Positions 24,660 through 33,020 of a DNA stretch of 33,052 nt are shown piece after piece. Positions within the stretch are counted from its first letter, which is position 1. Each line of letters opens with the position of its first letter. This stretch comes from CAXFCD01 sp964001155 (GTDB taxonomy: Bacteria; Fidelibacterota; Marinisomatia; Marinisomatales; UBA1611): the NCBI GenBank assembly GCA_964001155.1, contig CAXFCD010000171.1, positions 1 through 33,052 on the forward strand, given 5' to 3'. Made by a program: the position numbers and the translations under genes. Under the pieces are notes generated by a model, which did no database searches, was not told the DNA's origin, and was given only the letters and a program-made list of their open reading frames with translations.

Positions 24660-24684
24660 GCGCCCCGGATAATAACCGGGGCGC
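24660..24684 (-). terminator. Strong GC hairpin after the small membrane-protein pair
   Basis: GCGCCCCGG (24660-24668) and CCGGGGCGC (24676-24684) form a perfect 9-bp GC stem with a 7-nt loop, 22 nt after the stop of the 72-residue gene. Only ATTCATTT follows on the minus strand, so it is either a modest terminator or a 3'-end stabiliser that lets the two small genes reach higher mRNA levels than the barrel genes downstream. Confidence 0.65.
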
Positions 24685-24706
24685 AGCAGCGGATTTTAAA
24701 TTCGCG

Positions 24707-24925
24707 CTATTTTTTGTCGTACCACATAACGAGTATCATTAAAGCGAGTATCCCTGCGAACCCTGCGTCTCCAAACTGAGCCATTACACGACCCAGTCCG
24801 GCGATGACTCCAAAGAAGTCATCAAACAAAATTCCTACAATGATACCTACGATAACTAAGGTCTTGAGCAAGTCAACGACTTGATCAATCCACTCGTTAA
24901 CGGTCTGCAATGCATCTTTCAGCAT
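24707..24925 (-). CDS. Small membrane protein, 72 residues (paralog 2)
   Basis: Not recognised. Residues 1-19 form an amphipathic helix (LKDALQTVNEWIDQVVDLL). TM1 is about 20-34 (KTLVIVGIIVGILF), followed by an amphipathic FDDFFGVIAGLGRVMAQFGDAG link, TM2 from about 55 to 68 (GFAGILALMILVMW) and a charged YDKK end. The block F-G-D-A-GFAG-I-LAL (51-62) matches LDGGFAGLLALL of the 69-residue gene just upstream, so the two arose by tandem duplication. A perfect AGGAGG Shine-Dalgarno site lies 5 nt before the ATG, the best in the window, implying high expression. Size and two-helix layout recall holins or small oligomeric membrane proteins, but nothing proves either. Confidence 0.75.
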   Translation of the reverse strand: MLKDALQTVNEWIDQVVDLLKTLVIVGIIVGILFDDFFGVIAGLGRVMAQFGDAGFAGILALMILVMWYDKK

Positions 24926-24990
24926 AGTTTCCTCCTGTTGTCATGCACGGGGCCAATGGTTACCAAGACTCCGTGTCAATACCTGTGTGT

Positions 24991-25200
24991 TTATCCCAGA
25001 AACGAGAGAAAAACCAGCAGAGCTAGCAGACCGGCAAAACCACCATCCAGAAATGTATTTACCAGATCAACAATCCCACCAATTGGGTCAAATTGTGTGG
25101 AATAAACAATGTTGACAAAAACGAAGAGCACAATAAGTGCCTTAATAATGCCAACGATTCCTGACGCTGCGTTTTGTACGGTTGAGTTCACATCAGCCAT
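24991..25200 (-). CDS. Small membrane protein, 69 residues (paralog 1)
   Basis: Not recognised. A short polar N-terminus (MADVNSTVQNAASG) is followed by TM1 about 15-33 (IVGIIKALIVLFVFVNIVY), an amphipathic loop QFDPIGGIVDLVNTFLDGG, and TM2 about 54-68 (GFAGLLALLVFLSFLG). The D-x-GFAG-[IL]-LA block is shared with the 72-residue paralog 65 nt downstream. GGAGGT lies 6 nt before the ATG, again an unusually strong Shine-Dalgarno site. It is probably the first gene of a two-gene unit with its promoter in the 155-nt gap at 25201-25355; a TAAAAT box at 25243-25248 (minus strand) is a weak candidate. Confidence 0.75.
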   Translation of the reverse strand: MADVNSTVQNAASGIVGIIKALIVLFVFVNIVYSTQFDPIGGIVDLVNTFLDGGFAGLLALLVFLSFLG

Positions 25201-25295
25201 GCCGATACCTCCATGGTTTGGTTCTTTGGTAAGAACTGAGACATTTTATCCAAGTTCTTTCTATTAGATTGACACTCATTATTCGTGGAATTTGA

Positions 25296-25317
25296 GGTCA
25301 ATCCCTTTTGATTGACC
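25296..25317. other. Inverted repeat upstream of the small membrane-protein pair
   Basis: GGTCAATC (25296-25303) and GATTGACC (25310-25317) form a perfect 8-bp stem with a CCTTTT loop, in the gap between the GT9 gene stop and the small membrane-protein genes. No T-run follows on the minus strand, so it could be a weak terminator for the GT9 transcript or an operator for the small genes about 100 nt away. Confidence 0.45.
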
Positions 25318-25355
25318 AAATTTACAAACAAAGAGGATATTGGCAATATTTTTAT

Positions 25356-26447
25356 TTAATGGGTCTTCTTTACTCGAGACAATAAGTTTTTTACAGCTAA
25401 AGAGACTTTTTCCGGTGCAATGGCATCCATGCATTTTGAACATAATCGCCAGTGGTTCCGTTTATGATGACACGGCAATTCCGGACTAACAATTTCAGTC
25501 CATCTACCGAGAGGGTGTGTCAAATTCGGATCTTGAGAGCCAAAGAGAGTAAGGACGGGGATTCCTACATAAGCCGCAAGATGCACCGGCATTGAATCAA
25601 TGCCAATCAGCATCTTTTGATTTTTTAACCAGTGTTTAAACTGAACTAAATCACCTTCAAATATTTCTATGTTAATTTTCTTATCATTTATTCTTTGAAT
25701 AACAGAGCCTGTTTCCAGGATTTTTACAAAAGCAATATGATGGTCTCTCGATAGTAAATTAATCAATTCCACCCATTTTTCTTCCGGCCACAATCTTCTT
25801 GGATCAGTCCCCCCGATGTGGATAACGATGAATCCATCATCATTGAAAACAGAATCGCCTTGACCCCTTTTTTCTATCTCACAGCCAAGATGGGATATTA
25901 ATTCTAACGATCGATTTGTCTGGTGAACGCCAAAGGAAGGGTTTTTCGGATCACTAAAAAAAAATGAACCGCCGGTATCCGTATATCCAAGACTCATTTT
26001 AGGTTTTACATGCCATAAAAACCAACTATTTCGAAGATCGCCTTTAAAATCAATGGCCAAATCAATATTTTGATTTTGAAAAGTTCTCGCAAAGGAACGC
26101 GCGCAGAACCACCTTAACGGTGAAAAGCTCCACGTCGTCCAGGGTACATCAATGCCAATAACTTTATCCGCTAATTCTAAATCTCGTGCAAGGGGTTCTC
26201 CTGCGCTGCAACACAGGAGTGTGATCTTTGCTTTCGGAAACCTTTTCTTTAATGACTCCAAAACTGGTACGATGAGAAGAATATCACCAATCCGTTGATA
26301 TTGACAGACCAAAATTGACCCAATATCCTCATGATTAATTTTGTGTGCCTGGCGGAATAAGTTAAATAAAAAATAAATTGGCCAAATCAGAGTACTTACA
26401 ATCCGAGACCAAAATATATACCGCGGATTATACACATCACCATTCAT
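25356..26447 (-). CDS. Glycosyltransferase family 9 (heptosyltransferase-like)
   Basis: 363 residues, GT-B fold. The N-domain starts ILVCQYQRIGDILLIVPVLESL, with the conserved R-x-G-D and P-x-L-x-x-L of WaaC/WaaF-type enzymes. The C-domain has IVIHIGGTDPRRLWPEEKWVEL, then IGIDSMPVHLAAYVGIPVLTLFG, where the D-S-x-x-x-H-x-A-A block binds the nucleotide sugar. A terminal LPCHHKRNHWRLCSKCM cysteine cluster is common in this family. It transfers a heptose or related sugar to lipid A core or another surface glycan at the cytoplasmic face; the exact sugar is unknown. Residues 15-30 are hydrophobic and may anchor it. The start overlaps the stop of the next upstream glycosyltransferase (ATGA), so the two are coupled. 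Confidence 0.9.
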   Translation of the reverse strand: MNGDVYNPRYIFWSRIVSTLIWPIYFLFNLFRQAHKINHEDIGSILVCQYQRIGDILLIVPVLESLKKRFPKAKITLLCCSAGEPLARDLELADKVIGIDVPWTTWSFSPLRWFCARSFARTFQNQNIDLAIDFKGDLRNSWFLWHVKPKMSLGYTDTGGSFFFSDPKNPSFGVHQTNRSLELISHLGCEIEKRGQGDSVFNDDGFIVIHIGGTDPRRLWPEEKWVELINLLSRDHHIAFVKILETGSVIQRINDKKINIEIFEGDLVQFKHWLKNQKMLIGIDSMPVHLAAYVGIPVLTLFGSQDPNLTHPLGRWTEIVSPELPCHHKRNHWRLCSKCMDAIAPEKVSLAVKNLLSRVKKTH

Positions 26448-27532
26448 ACCGGCAGTCCCAACGTTCGATAATAATCATAGAGTTTTTCAGCCACATGATT
26501 GGTATCATGGTTGGCCACAACCCAATTTCTCCCCTCTTTGCCCTTGGCTGAAATTTCTTGTCTGTCCTGAGCCAAGTTTCCCAAAACGTGTCCGAGATTA
26601 TTTCCATTTACATTCACAAAAGGATGATCAGGAATAAAAGAATTATATTTTTCATTCATTTCCGTCAATGTGCAAATACCCATGGATAATGATTCCACAG
26701 AATTCATGCCATAGCCCCAACCGCCTTTATCACCAATTTGATCAATGAAAATATCAGACTTGGACTTTCTGTCCAATGCAACTTCATGAGGTAGGTTTTC
26801 TATCAAATCAAACTGTATTAAACCTTCTGATGCCAATGTTTCACAAATTGAAATAATTTTATTTGACCCTTTATAGAACCGGTTTGTGGGCGCATGGGCA
26901 ACTCGTATTTTCTCATTTAGTTCATTCTTCGGTGAAAATTGGGACGTATAGTAAGGTAAAAACAGGTATTCAATATTCGGATGTTTTTCTAAAAGGTCCA
27001 CCTCATTGGTCAAATTCTGGTGAGACAATGAATCTATTGAGGGCATGACGCCCCGGGACCGTAAATCTTCCCCGTGGTAATGAGCAATTATTTTTTTCCC
27101 TTTCTTATACAGTTCTTTCACAAAGAATTCATTTTTCAAAAAATCAGAACCACTTTCAAAATGAACTACATCAAAATTGTACAAATCAAATTTTTCTATC
27201 GCTTTTTCTACAATCGGTTTCCAAAGCCAATCTTTGAATTTGAAAAACATGCTGTCAAACCAGCCCTCGGGCTGCCAAACAGGTGGATATCCTTCTTTGG
27301 ATTTAAAATATCCCTCCTCCCCACGGTATAGTTTATAAATAAAATTCCTGAGAGTAGACATTTTTGTACCTGTAAAATTGAAAGGCAAATTGAGACAAAT
27401 ATCTTCTTCGAACTTTTTCGGAGATTGAAAAAAGGTAACCGTACGGCATTCATGGCCACGGGACTCATGCTCTCTTTTCCACAGGGACAGGGTCCCAACG
27501 GTATTTTCAGGGGAAATGTAAAGGATTTTCAC
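26444..27532 (-). CDS. Glycosyltransferase, GT-B (family 4-like)
   Basis: 362 residues. The N-terminal strand MKILYISPENTVGTLSLWKREHESRGHE has the usual first-strand and helix of GT-B enzymes. DVVHFESGSDFL and KKIIAHYHGEDLRSRG are typical of the N-domain, and the C-domain has SDIFIDQIGDKGGWGYGMNSVESLSMGICTL, a variant of the E-x-x-x-x-G-x-P donor-binding segment. It presumably adds a sugar to a surface polysaccharide; donor and acceptor are unknown. It is ATGA-coupled to the GT9 gene and belongs to the minus-strand polysaccharide cluster. It is more divergent than the other glycosyltransferases here. Confidence 0.75.
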   Translation of the reverse strand: MKILYISPENTVGTLSLWKREHESRGHECRTVTFFQSPKKFEEDICLNLPFNFTGTKMSTLRNFIYKLYRGEEGYFKSKEGYPPVWQPEGWFDSMFFKFKDWLWKPIVEKAIEKFDLYNFDVVHFESGSDFLKNEFFVKELYKKGKKIIAHYHGEDLRSRGVMPSIDSLSHQNLTNEVDLLEKHPNIEYLFLPYYTSQFSPKNELNEKIRVAHAPTNRFYKGSNKIISICETLASEGLIQFDLIENLPHEVALDRKSKSDIFIDQIGDKGGWGYGMNSVESLSMGICTLTEMNEKYNSFIPDHPFVNVNGNNLGHVLGNLAQDRQEISAKGKEGRNWVVANHDTNHVAEKLYDYYRTLGLPV

Positions 27533-27595
27533 AGAATAGTATCGTTAGTATGGTTTATAATTTAATTCGTTCCTGGATAAGGTAAATTAAGGTCT

Positions 27596-27985
27596 ATGAA
27601 GCAAAGATGGTATACCGAGGTTAACCTACAACCTGTGTTAGGGATTGTCCTTTTGAGTTTAGTTTTGTTTCAATTCTATACTGAAACCCAATCGATCCTC
27701 CTGCGCTAGAATAAATACGACTTGAATGAATCCAGATTGGCTATTAATAAAAAATTGTGTCTCGGGAGTGAAAATCATGCCGGGAGCATACTCCAGTTCG
27801 GTGTGCTGTGGACCTGTGTTTCAGAAGGAATCCGGTTGATCGGGCATCACAGTAACAATAAAAAGATTACACCTTTTCTTAATTCATTGGAAAAGAGAGC
27901 CATTTATTTTGAAAATATTTATGCTCAGCATTCCCCTTCCAGTGGGATATCAGACGGTGATTTTTGCCTGCTCACCGGGTTGTAA
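27596..27985 (+). pseudogene. Remnant of an LtaS-type sulfatase/phosphoglycerol-transferase gene
   Basis: The one gap over 300 nt (27533-28107) holds a broken reading frame on the plus strand. From ATG 27596 a 37-codon stretch with a membrane-like segment (VLGIVLLSLVLFQFY) ends at TAG 27707. The same frame then continues to a stop at 27983. The second part contains KKITPFLNSLEKRAIYFENI (27865-27924), YAQHSPSSGISDGDFCLLTG, the T-P-x-L-x-x-L...F-x-N-x-Y and S-D-x-x-F blocks of alkaline-phosphatase-superfamily LtaS/MdoB enzymes. A full enzyme needs several hundred further residues, including metal ligands, that are absent. The 27986-28107 stretch shows no recognisable continuation. The gene opposes the cluster around it and is presumably a decayed insertion or leftover. 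Confidence 0.55.
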
Positions 27986-28107
27986 CAACCTGGGTATAAA
28001 GGTTCTTTTATCTGGTTCTGAATTATTATGTTGAACGAACCGGTGAAATACAAAGGATGGATAAGAATCCAGTGGATCGCTCTACCATGAAAGCAACTCG
28101 GAGATTT

Positions 28108-29229
28108 CTACGCTAAATTTTGCAGGCTTCGATAAAGATCCAGTAAAACAGATTCAATCTTTTCCCAGTTATATTGATTATTAATGAGTTCACGATTTTG
28201 TTTGGATTGGTTTCCCAACAATTCAGGATTCTGGAATAAATTCAACAATCCATCCGCAATAGAACGAGCTGAGCCCGGATTTGACCATTGGATTGAATCA
28301 TGTACATGATGGCGAATAGGCGGCAGATCCGAGGCAACAATCCCACAGCCAGCCGCCATAAATTCAAATAATTTTGTTGGTGTATTATTTAGGGTTAAGG
28401 GATTTTTTCTGAAAGGAATGACACCCACAGCAGATTCACTTAAATACGCCCAAACTGCTTCATGGGGAACTTGTGGTAACCAGTTAATATTATTTGAAAG
28501 ATCAAGTTTTTCAATAAGGGAGAATATTTCATCCTGAAATTCTGGTGTTCGAAAGGTGCCAAGAAGTGTCAAAGAAATATCTGGGATTTTTTTGCCAACG
28601 ATCAGAATTGATTCTACCAATTCCTTGATGCCTCTCTCCGGACCCAAATGACCATGGTAAAGAATTGTATTTCCTCTGCAACCATTTTTGGGTCGATCGA
28701 CAATAGAAGACTGGAGCGGAAAATTCTCAATAATCAGTGGGTCAAATCCTTGATCTGCAAAAAGACAATCATTCAATATTGGATTGGCCAGTAAAACCCG
28801 ATCCACCCATTTCAAATGATATTGTTCCTTAAACGTGCGTACTGAGATTAAAAAGTTCCGCAAAAGGGGATGGCGGGTGGAAAATGTTTCGCCTAAAAAA
28901 CGAATATCTTCATGAACATCATAAATCACCTTGGAACCATACCTGAGTTTGACAAATCGGGCTAAAGGCAAAAGGTCATATTCATGAAAATGGAGTATTG
29001 AAGGCGGTGCGTTCATGAATGCCTCTTTTAATGCAGTTAAATAGGACTGCATATAAAATTCATTTGCCGGGAAATTCTTATGCTTCACCAACTCATCAGA
29101 CAAATCCAAATCTGAGTCTGACCGTGTGAAATATTGGATGGGTTGATTCAATTTCTTTAAGGACAACAATTCCCGATGGTACACCCTTTCATCATCCGGG
29201 AAATGGTGGTAGGACACAATGGTAATCAT
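28108..29229 (-). CDS. Glycosyltransferase family 4
   Basis: 373 residues, GT-B fold. N-domain: TIVSYHHFPDDERVYHRELLSL, ILHFHEYDLLPLARF and VIYDVHEDIRF. C-domain: NTILYHGHLGPERGIKELVESI (phosphate-loop start), INWLPQVPHEAVWAYLSES, then IPFRKNPLTLNNTPTKLFEFMAAGCGIVASDLPP, where the E-F-M-A-A-G-x-x-x-x-S replaces the usual E-x(7)-E donor site. It probably builds an O-antigen or exopolysaccharide. Its ATG overlaps the stop of the flippase gene (ATGA), tying it to that locus. Donor and linkage are unknown. Confidence 0.87.
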   Translation of the reverse strand: MITIVSYHHFPDDERVYHRELLSLKKLNQPIQYFTRSDSDLDLSDELVKHKNFPANEFYMQSYLTALKEAFMNAPPSILHFHEYDLLPLARFVKLRYGSKVIYDVHEDIRFLGETFSTRHPLLRNFLISVRTFKEQYHLKWVDRVLLANPILNDCLFADQGFDPLIIENFPLQSSIVDRPKNGCRGNTILYHGHLGPERGIKELVESILIVGKKIPDISLTLLGTFRTPEFQDEIFSLIEKLDLSNNINWLPQVPHEAVWAYLSESAVGVIPFRKNPLTLNNTPTKLFEFMAAGCGIVASDLPPIRHHVHDSIQWSNPGSARSIADGLLNLFQNPELLGNQSKQNRELINNQYNWEKIESVLLDLYRSLQNLA

Positions 29230-30644
29230 GGTAGAAATGATTTCACGATTTGTTTTTCCTCAGGATTCAGGGCTAAGAAAAACCACAGAGGTAAATAAGC
29301 GAGAGACACCAACAATCGTTGCACAATGCTTTCGTTTATAAAAAATGAGAAGCCAATGAACAGTAAGGGGAAGATCCATGCTCTTATATTATAAGGGACA
29401 GGATACACATTCCGGATTCTGGCCCAAACGGAAGTACTCATACACAGTTGAGCTATCACTGTTGCCCATGCAGCGCCTTCAACGCCATAAAGAGGGATCA
29501 GGATAATATTGAGGCCCACATTCACACCCGCACCCACGGCTCGAAAGCCCACCACCCAGCTGGTTAATTCTTTTAAGAATACGCCCGGAAGTTGTATGAT
29601 GTAAGTCCCATGAATAAAATAGGCCACCAAAATAATGCCCACCACCTGTTCCGCTGCCCAAAACTCCGGTCCAATCAAGGATTTCCCTGCCAATTGGATT
29701 CGCATGATTTCAGGAATCCAAATGGTTACAATAGAAATTATAAATCCCAACACGCCTAAAAAAACCGTCGCCACATGAGCAAATTCGAGTCTCGCACCAG
29801 GCTCCTTACCCCGCTTCAGGAAATAGGGTGTCCAACCCATATTGAATCCGGTGACAACAATCAAGCCCAACAAACCCAATTTATATCCTGCAGAATACAA
29901 TCCCACACTGGCTGTATCCGCCAACCAAGCTAAAAGATATCGATCTGCTAATTCCATGATCATATTAAGAATGCCTGCGGGAAGGAAAGGCAGTCCAAAC
30001 ATCAAGATTGCCCTCATTACAGGCTGGGTGATTGATCTCACATTGATTCGTTTCGCTACAATTGGAAACGTGAAAATGAACAAAACCCCTGAAGCCCAAA
30101 CATTGGCTAGAAGTACTCCTTCTACGCCCCACTGAAATTTCAATACAAATAGAATATTTAAACCCAGGGATAAGCCAACATTCAAAAGGCTGAATGCAAC
30201 AAAAGGAACCGGTTTTTCTTCAGTGCGCAAAATGAGTAACGGTAAATTCCACATGGCATCCAAAAATAAAATACACGCTAAAAGAGTAACCCAATGAGGC
30301 TCATTAACACCCAGAACTGCGAAAGCAATTTTGTTTCTCAATGCGTACAATATAAAGGAAATAACGAAGCTGGACACCAATTGCAGAATCATAAGCGTTG
30401 AAATATAACTTGTGCGATCGGAACCTGATTTTTGTACGGAAAATTTCATCAAAGCTGTATCCATGCCATAGCGATACAAAATCAGTGTCAAGCCCATAAA
30501 GGCATAGGCCAAGGAAATAACCCCATACTCATCCTGTGAAAAAGCGTGGGTATAGAGCGGGAGTAACAGGAACGTCACCAACCGGGCCAAAACATGCCCG
30601 AAGCCGTAAATCAGAGATTGTTTTCCCAGTGCTTTAATTGACAT
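29226..30644 (-). CDS. Wzx-like polysaccharide flippase (MOP superfamily)
   Basis: 472 residues with about 12-14 transmembrane helices. It starts KALGKQSLIYGFGHVLARLVTFLLLPLYTHAFSQDEYGVISL, the family pattern of an amphipathic first helix, then LLLPLYT and EYG. An internal PFLPAGILNMIMELADRYLLA block resembles the second-half repeat of Wzx proteins. It would move undecaprenyl-linked repeat units across the inner membrane. It starts 5 nt after the stop of the FemAB-like gene and overlaps the downstream glycosyltransferase start. Together with the GT9 and GT4 genes it argues for a surface-glycan locus; no Wzy polymerase is seen in the window. Confidence 0.9.
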   Translation of the reverse strand: MSIKALGKQSLIYGFGHVLARLVTFLLLPLYTHAFSQDEYGVISLAYAFMGLTLILYRYGMDTALMKFSVQKSGSDRTSYISTLMILQLVSSFVISFILYALRNKIAFAVLGVNEPHWVTLLACILFLDAMWNLPLLILRTEEKPVPFVAFSLLNVGLSLGLNILFVLKFQWGVEGVLLANVWASGVLFIFTFPIVAKRINVRSITQPVMRAILMFGLPFLPAGILNMIMELADRYLLAWLADTASVGLYSAGYKLGLLGLIVVTGFNMGWTPYFLKRGKEPGARLEFAHVATVFLGVLGFIISIVTIWIPEIMRIQLAGKSLIGPEFWAAEQVVGIILVAYFIHGTYIIQLPGVFLKELTSWVVGFRAVGAGVNVGLNIILIPLYGVEGAAWATVIAQLCMSTSVWARIRNVYPVPYNIRAWIFPLLFIGFSFFINESIVQRLLVSLAYLPLWFFLALNPEEKQIVKSFLP

Positions 30645-30649
30645 TTTTT

Positions 30650-31615
30650 CTACAATTTGAGTTCAATCGTATCTCGGAATATGCCGCTGGCGCCAAAATT
30701 TTCCTTGAACCTCCCCAGCCCCATATTGGGTTCACCATTCACGGTAAAAATGCCAAAATCATAAATTTTAAATTTGGTTTGGATGGCCCAATCAAAAATA
30801 GAGTAGAACAAAAGGTTCACTGCACGGTAATCCTGGAATGCTTCGTCATGGCTAATATAAAACGCCAATACAACCTGTTCATTTACAATAAAGTTCACCA
30901 CGCCTGCTACCATTTTGTCATCAACAAATGCGCCGAATAAATTTATCCTTTCCGGGAAACGGTTTTGAATGTTTAGCAATTCATCCAGAGTATGGGTTGG
31001 CGTTACGCCATGGCGGATATTCAGGTTTTGTTCCAAAATGCCATAGAAGGATTCAAAATCATTCGTCTGTTGAATAATGACACCTTTCTCTTGCGCATTT
31101 ATCACAGCTCGTTTGTGGGATGGTCGAAATTTATCCAGGTTTTTTTCCAACGAATTTTCTAAAAAGAGAATGCTGGATACATCTCTTTTGGCGTAAGAAA
31201 ACCCTTGCTTGAAAAACGCGAAATCCAGATAATTCGAGAGGCGCCGTTGGTACAGGGTCGGCGGTAGAGTAATCCGAATCCCGGAAAAATGATTCTCTTT
31301 TGCATAGGACACCAGCGCTTCCGTAATACCCATAGCATCGGCGATTGATAAGTTTTCCCGTACAACAAAGGATCCCACAGTTGAGCCGGGGTGGGACACT
31401 AAAACTCGTTCACCATTCATTTCCCATTCCGCTGCGGGGAAAACAGAAAACAATTTTCCTTTTTTTTCAATCAGGAGACTATGATCTTTGAACCGGTCTT
31501 CTGGATGATAATTTAGAAAGTGCCGAAGATGAAATAGTGTGCCATTATTGCCCGTAGGCACGAAGTCATCCCAGTGTGATTCATCCTCAGTGGTGTATTG
31601 TTTAAAATTGAACAT
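30650..31615 (-). CDS. FemAB/BioF2-type GNAT acyl- or aminoacyltransferase
   Basis: 321 residues. The architecture is a double GNAT fold: HWDDFVPTGNNGTLFHLRHFLNYH at the N-terminus, LVSHPGSTVGSFVV in the middle, ENSLEKNLDKFRPSHKRAVINAQEKG (the hallmark 'R-x-x-x-x-N-x-x-x-A-x-x-x-G' helix of Fem/BioF2 proteins), and GVVNFIVNEQVVLAFYISHDEAF followed by YDFGIFTVNGEPNMGLGRFKENFG. Such proteins transfer amino acids from tRNA to peptidoglycan or acylate sugars in polysaccharide clusters. Position next to a flippase favours the second. It heads the minus-strand cluster, divergent from enolase. Confidence 0.82.
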   Translation of the reverse strand: MFNFKQYTTEDESHWDDFVPTGNNGTLFHLRHFLNYHPEDRFKDHSLLIEKKGKLFSVFPAAEWEMNGERVLVSHPGSTVGSFVVRENLSIADAMGITEALVSYAKENHFSGIRITLPPTLYQRRLSNYLDFAFFKQGFSYAKRDVSSILFLENSLEKNLDKFRPSHKRAVINAQEKGVIIQQTNDFESFYGILEQNLNIRHGVTPTHTLDELLNIQNRFPERINLFGAFVDDKMVAGVVNFIVNEQVVLAFYISHDEAFQDYRAVNLLFYSIFDWAIQTKFKIYDFGIFTVNGEPNMGLGRFKENFGASGIFRDTIELKL

Positions 31616-31637
31616 AATTCCGATTTAATGGAAAACT

Positions 31638-31716
31638 TTGAATGTAGTTCCGAATCTTCGATTGGGTGTTATATCTATTGAATGGTGGTTGCCACTATTT
31701 CTAATTTGGTTATCTA
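31638..31716 (+). promoter_or_regulatory. Candidate promoter elements for enolase
   Basis: In the 115-nt divergent gap between the FemAB-like gene and eno, TTGCCA (31689-31694) lies 16 nt from TATCTA (31711-31716), near sigma-70 spacing, but it would leave a leader of only about 8-11 nt. A TATATC box at 31670-31675 is an alternative with a poor -35. FCB promoters can differ from this consensus. Confidence 0.25.
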
Positions 31717-31730
31717 ATTTACGGGAGTAA

Positions 31731-33020
31731 TTGTTGAATTCTGCTATTGAAAAAATTCATGCCCGGGAAATTTTGGATTCCCGTGGCAACCCAACTGTAG
31801 AAGTTGATATACATTTAACGAATGGTGTAACAGGCAGTGCGGCGGTACCCTCCGGCGCATCCACGGGAGACCACGAAGCTATTGAACTGCGGGACGGAGA
31901 TAATAACCGTTATTTAGGCAAAGGCGTTCGAACGGCTGTCACCCATATTAATTTATCTATTGCCGATGCCCTTAAAGGCAGAGATGTCACCAACCAAGTG
32001 GACATTGATCAACTGATGCTTGATCTTGATGGTACCGAGAATAAATCAAACTTAGGCGCTAATGCATTGTTAGGTGTTTCCATGGCTGCTGCACACGCTG
32101 GCGCAAAAGTAACAGGTCGACCTCTTTACCATTATTTAGGCGGAGACAAAGCAAGAATACTTCCTGTTCCCATGATGAATATTCTTAATGGCGGCAGTCA
32201 TGCAGATAATACGGTGGATATCCAGGAATTTATGGTGTTCCCCTTTGGGGCAAACACATTTTCTGAAGCGCTACAAATGGGAACGGAAGTGTTCCACCAC
32301 TTGAAAACTGTATTAAAATCCAAGAGCATGAACACTGCTGTTGGCGATGAAGGAGGTTTTGCGCCAAATTTGTCCTCTAATGAAGAAGCAGTGGAAGTCA
32401 TTTTGGAGGCCATTGAAAAAGCAGGATATACATCCGGGAAAGATATACACTTGGCCTTGGATGTGGCAGCCAGTGAGTTATACCAAGACGGTCAATATCA
32501 TTTAGAATCGGAAGAAAAATCCCTTTCTTCGGAAGATATGGTATATTACTTGGGCACCTTGGCATCAAAGTATCCCATCGTATCCATCGAGGATGGTCTC
32601 CATGAGGATGACTGGGAAGGGTGGAATCATTTTACTGAAGAATTTGGGGACAAAATCCAAATCGTTGGGGATGACTTGACCGTTACCAACATCACCCGCC
32701 TTCAGCGAGCTATTGATGAAAACAGTATGAATGCAATTCTGGTTAAATTAAACCAGATTGGCACTGTGACTGAAACCATCCAGGCAGTAGAAATGGCCCG
32801 GAATGCCGGATATGGCGCTGTCATTTCCCATCGTTCCGGTGAAACGGAAGATACAACCATTGCTGATTTTGCAGTGGCTATGGGGATGGGACAAATCAAA
32901 ACCGGTTCCGCCTCTCGTACAGATCGCATTTGCAAATACAATCAATTATTAAGAATTGAGGAAGAATTAGGTGCATCAGCCCAGTTTGCCGGTATGGATG
33001 TTTTAGGAAAATCTAAATGA
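31731..33020 (+). CDS. eno: Enolase
   Basis: 429 residues, full length. It interconverts 2-phosphoglycerate and phosphoenolpyruvate in glycolysis. It starts at TTG: two consecutive TTG codons (31731 and 31734) are possible, and GGGAG at 31723-31727 is better spaced from the second. Motifs: IEKIHAREILDSRGNPTVEV, the mobile loop VPSGASTGDHEA, general acid/base E207 in GDEGGFAPN, Mg ligands D244, E287 and D314, and catalytic K339 in the signature ILVKLNQIGTVTET, then ISHRSGETEDTTIAD. It is divergent from the polysaccharide cluster and overlaps the next gene by ATGA. Confidence 0.97.
   Translation: MLNSAIEKIHAREILDSRGNPTVEVDIHLTNGVTGSAAVPSGASTGDHEAIELRDGDNNRYLGKGVRTAVTHINLSIADALKGRDVTNQVDIDQLMLDLDGTENKSNLGANALLGVSMAAAHAGAKVTGRPLYHYLGGDKARILPVPMMNILNGGSHADNTVDIQEFMVFPFGANTFSEALQMGTEVFHHLKTVLKSKSMNTAVGDEGGFAPNLSSNEEAVEVILEAIEKAGYTSGKDIHLALDVAASELYQDGQYHLESEEKSLSSEDMVYYLGTLASKYPIVSIEDGLHEDDWEGWNHFTEEFGDKIQIVGDDLTVTNITRLQRAIDENSMNAILVKLNQIGTVTETIQAVEMARNAGYGAVISHRSGETEDTTIADFAVAMGMGQIKTGSASRTDRICKYNQLLRIEEELGASAQFAGMDVLGKSK

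Noticed and set aside
24391..25240. Small membrane-protein pair as a prophage holin/lysis cassette
   Set aside because: No endolysin, integrase or phage structural gene lies nearby; the amidase at 20557 is a cellular AmiC-type enzyme with a signal peptide.
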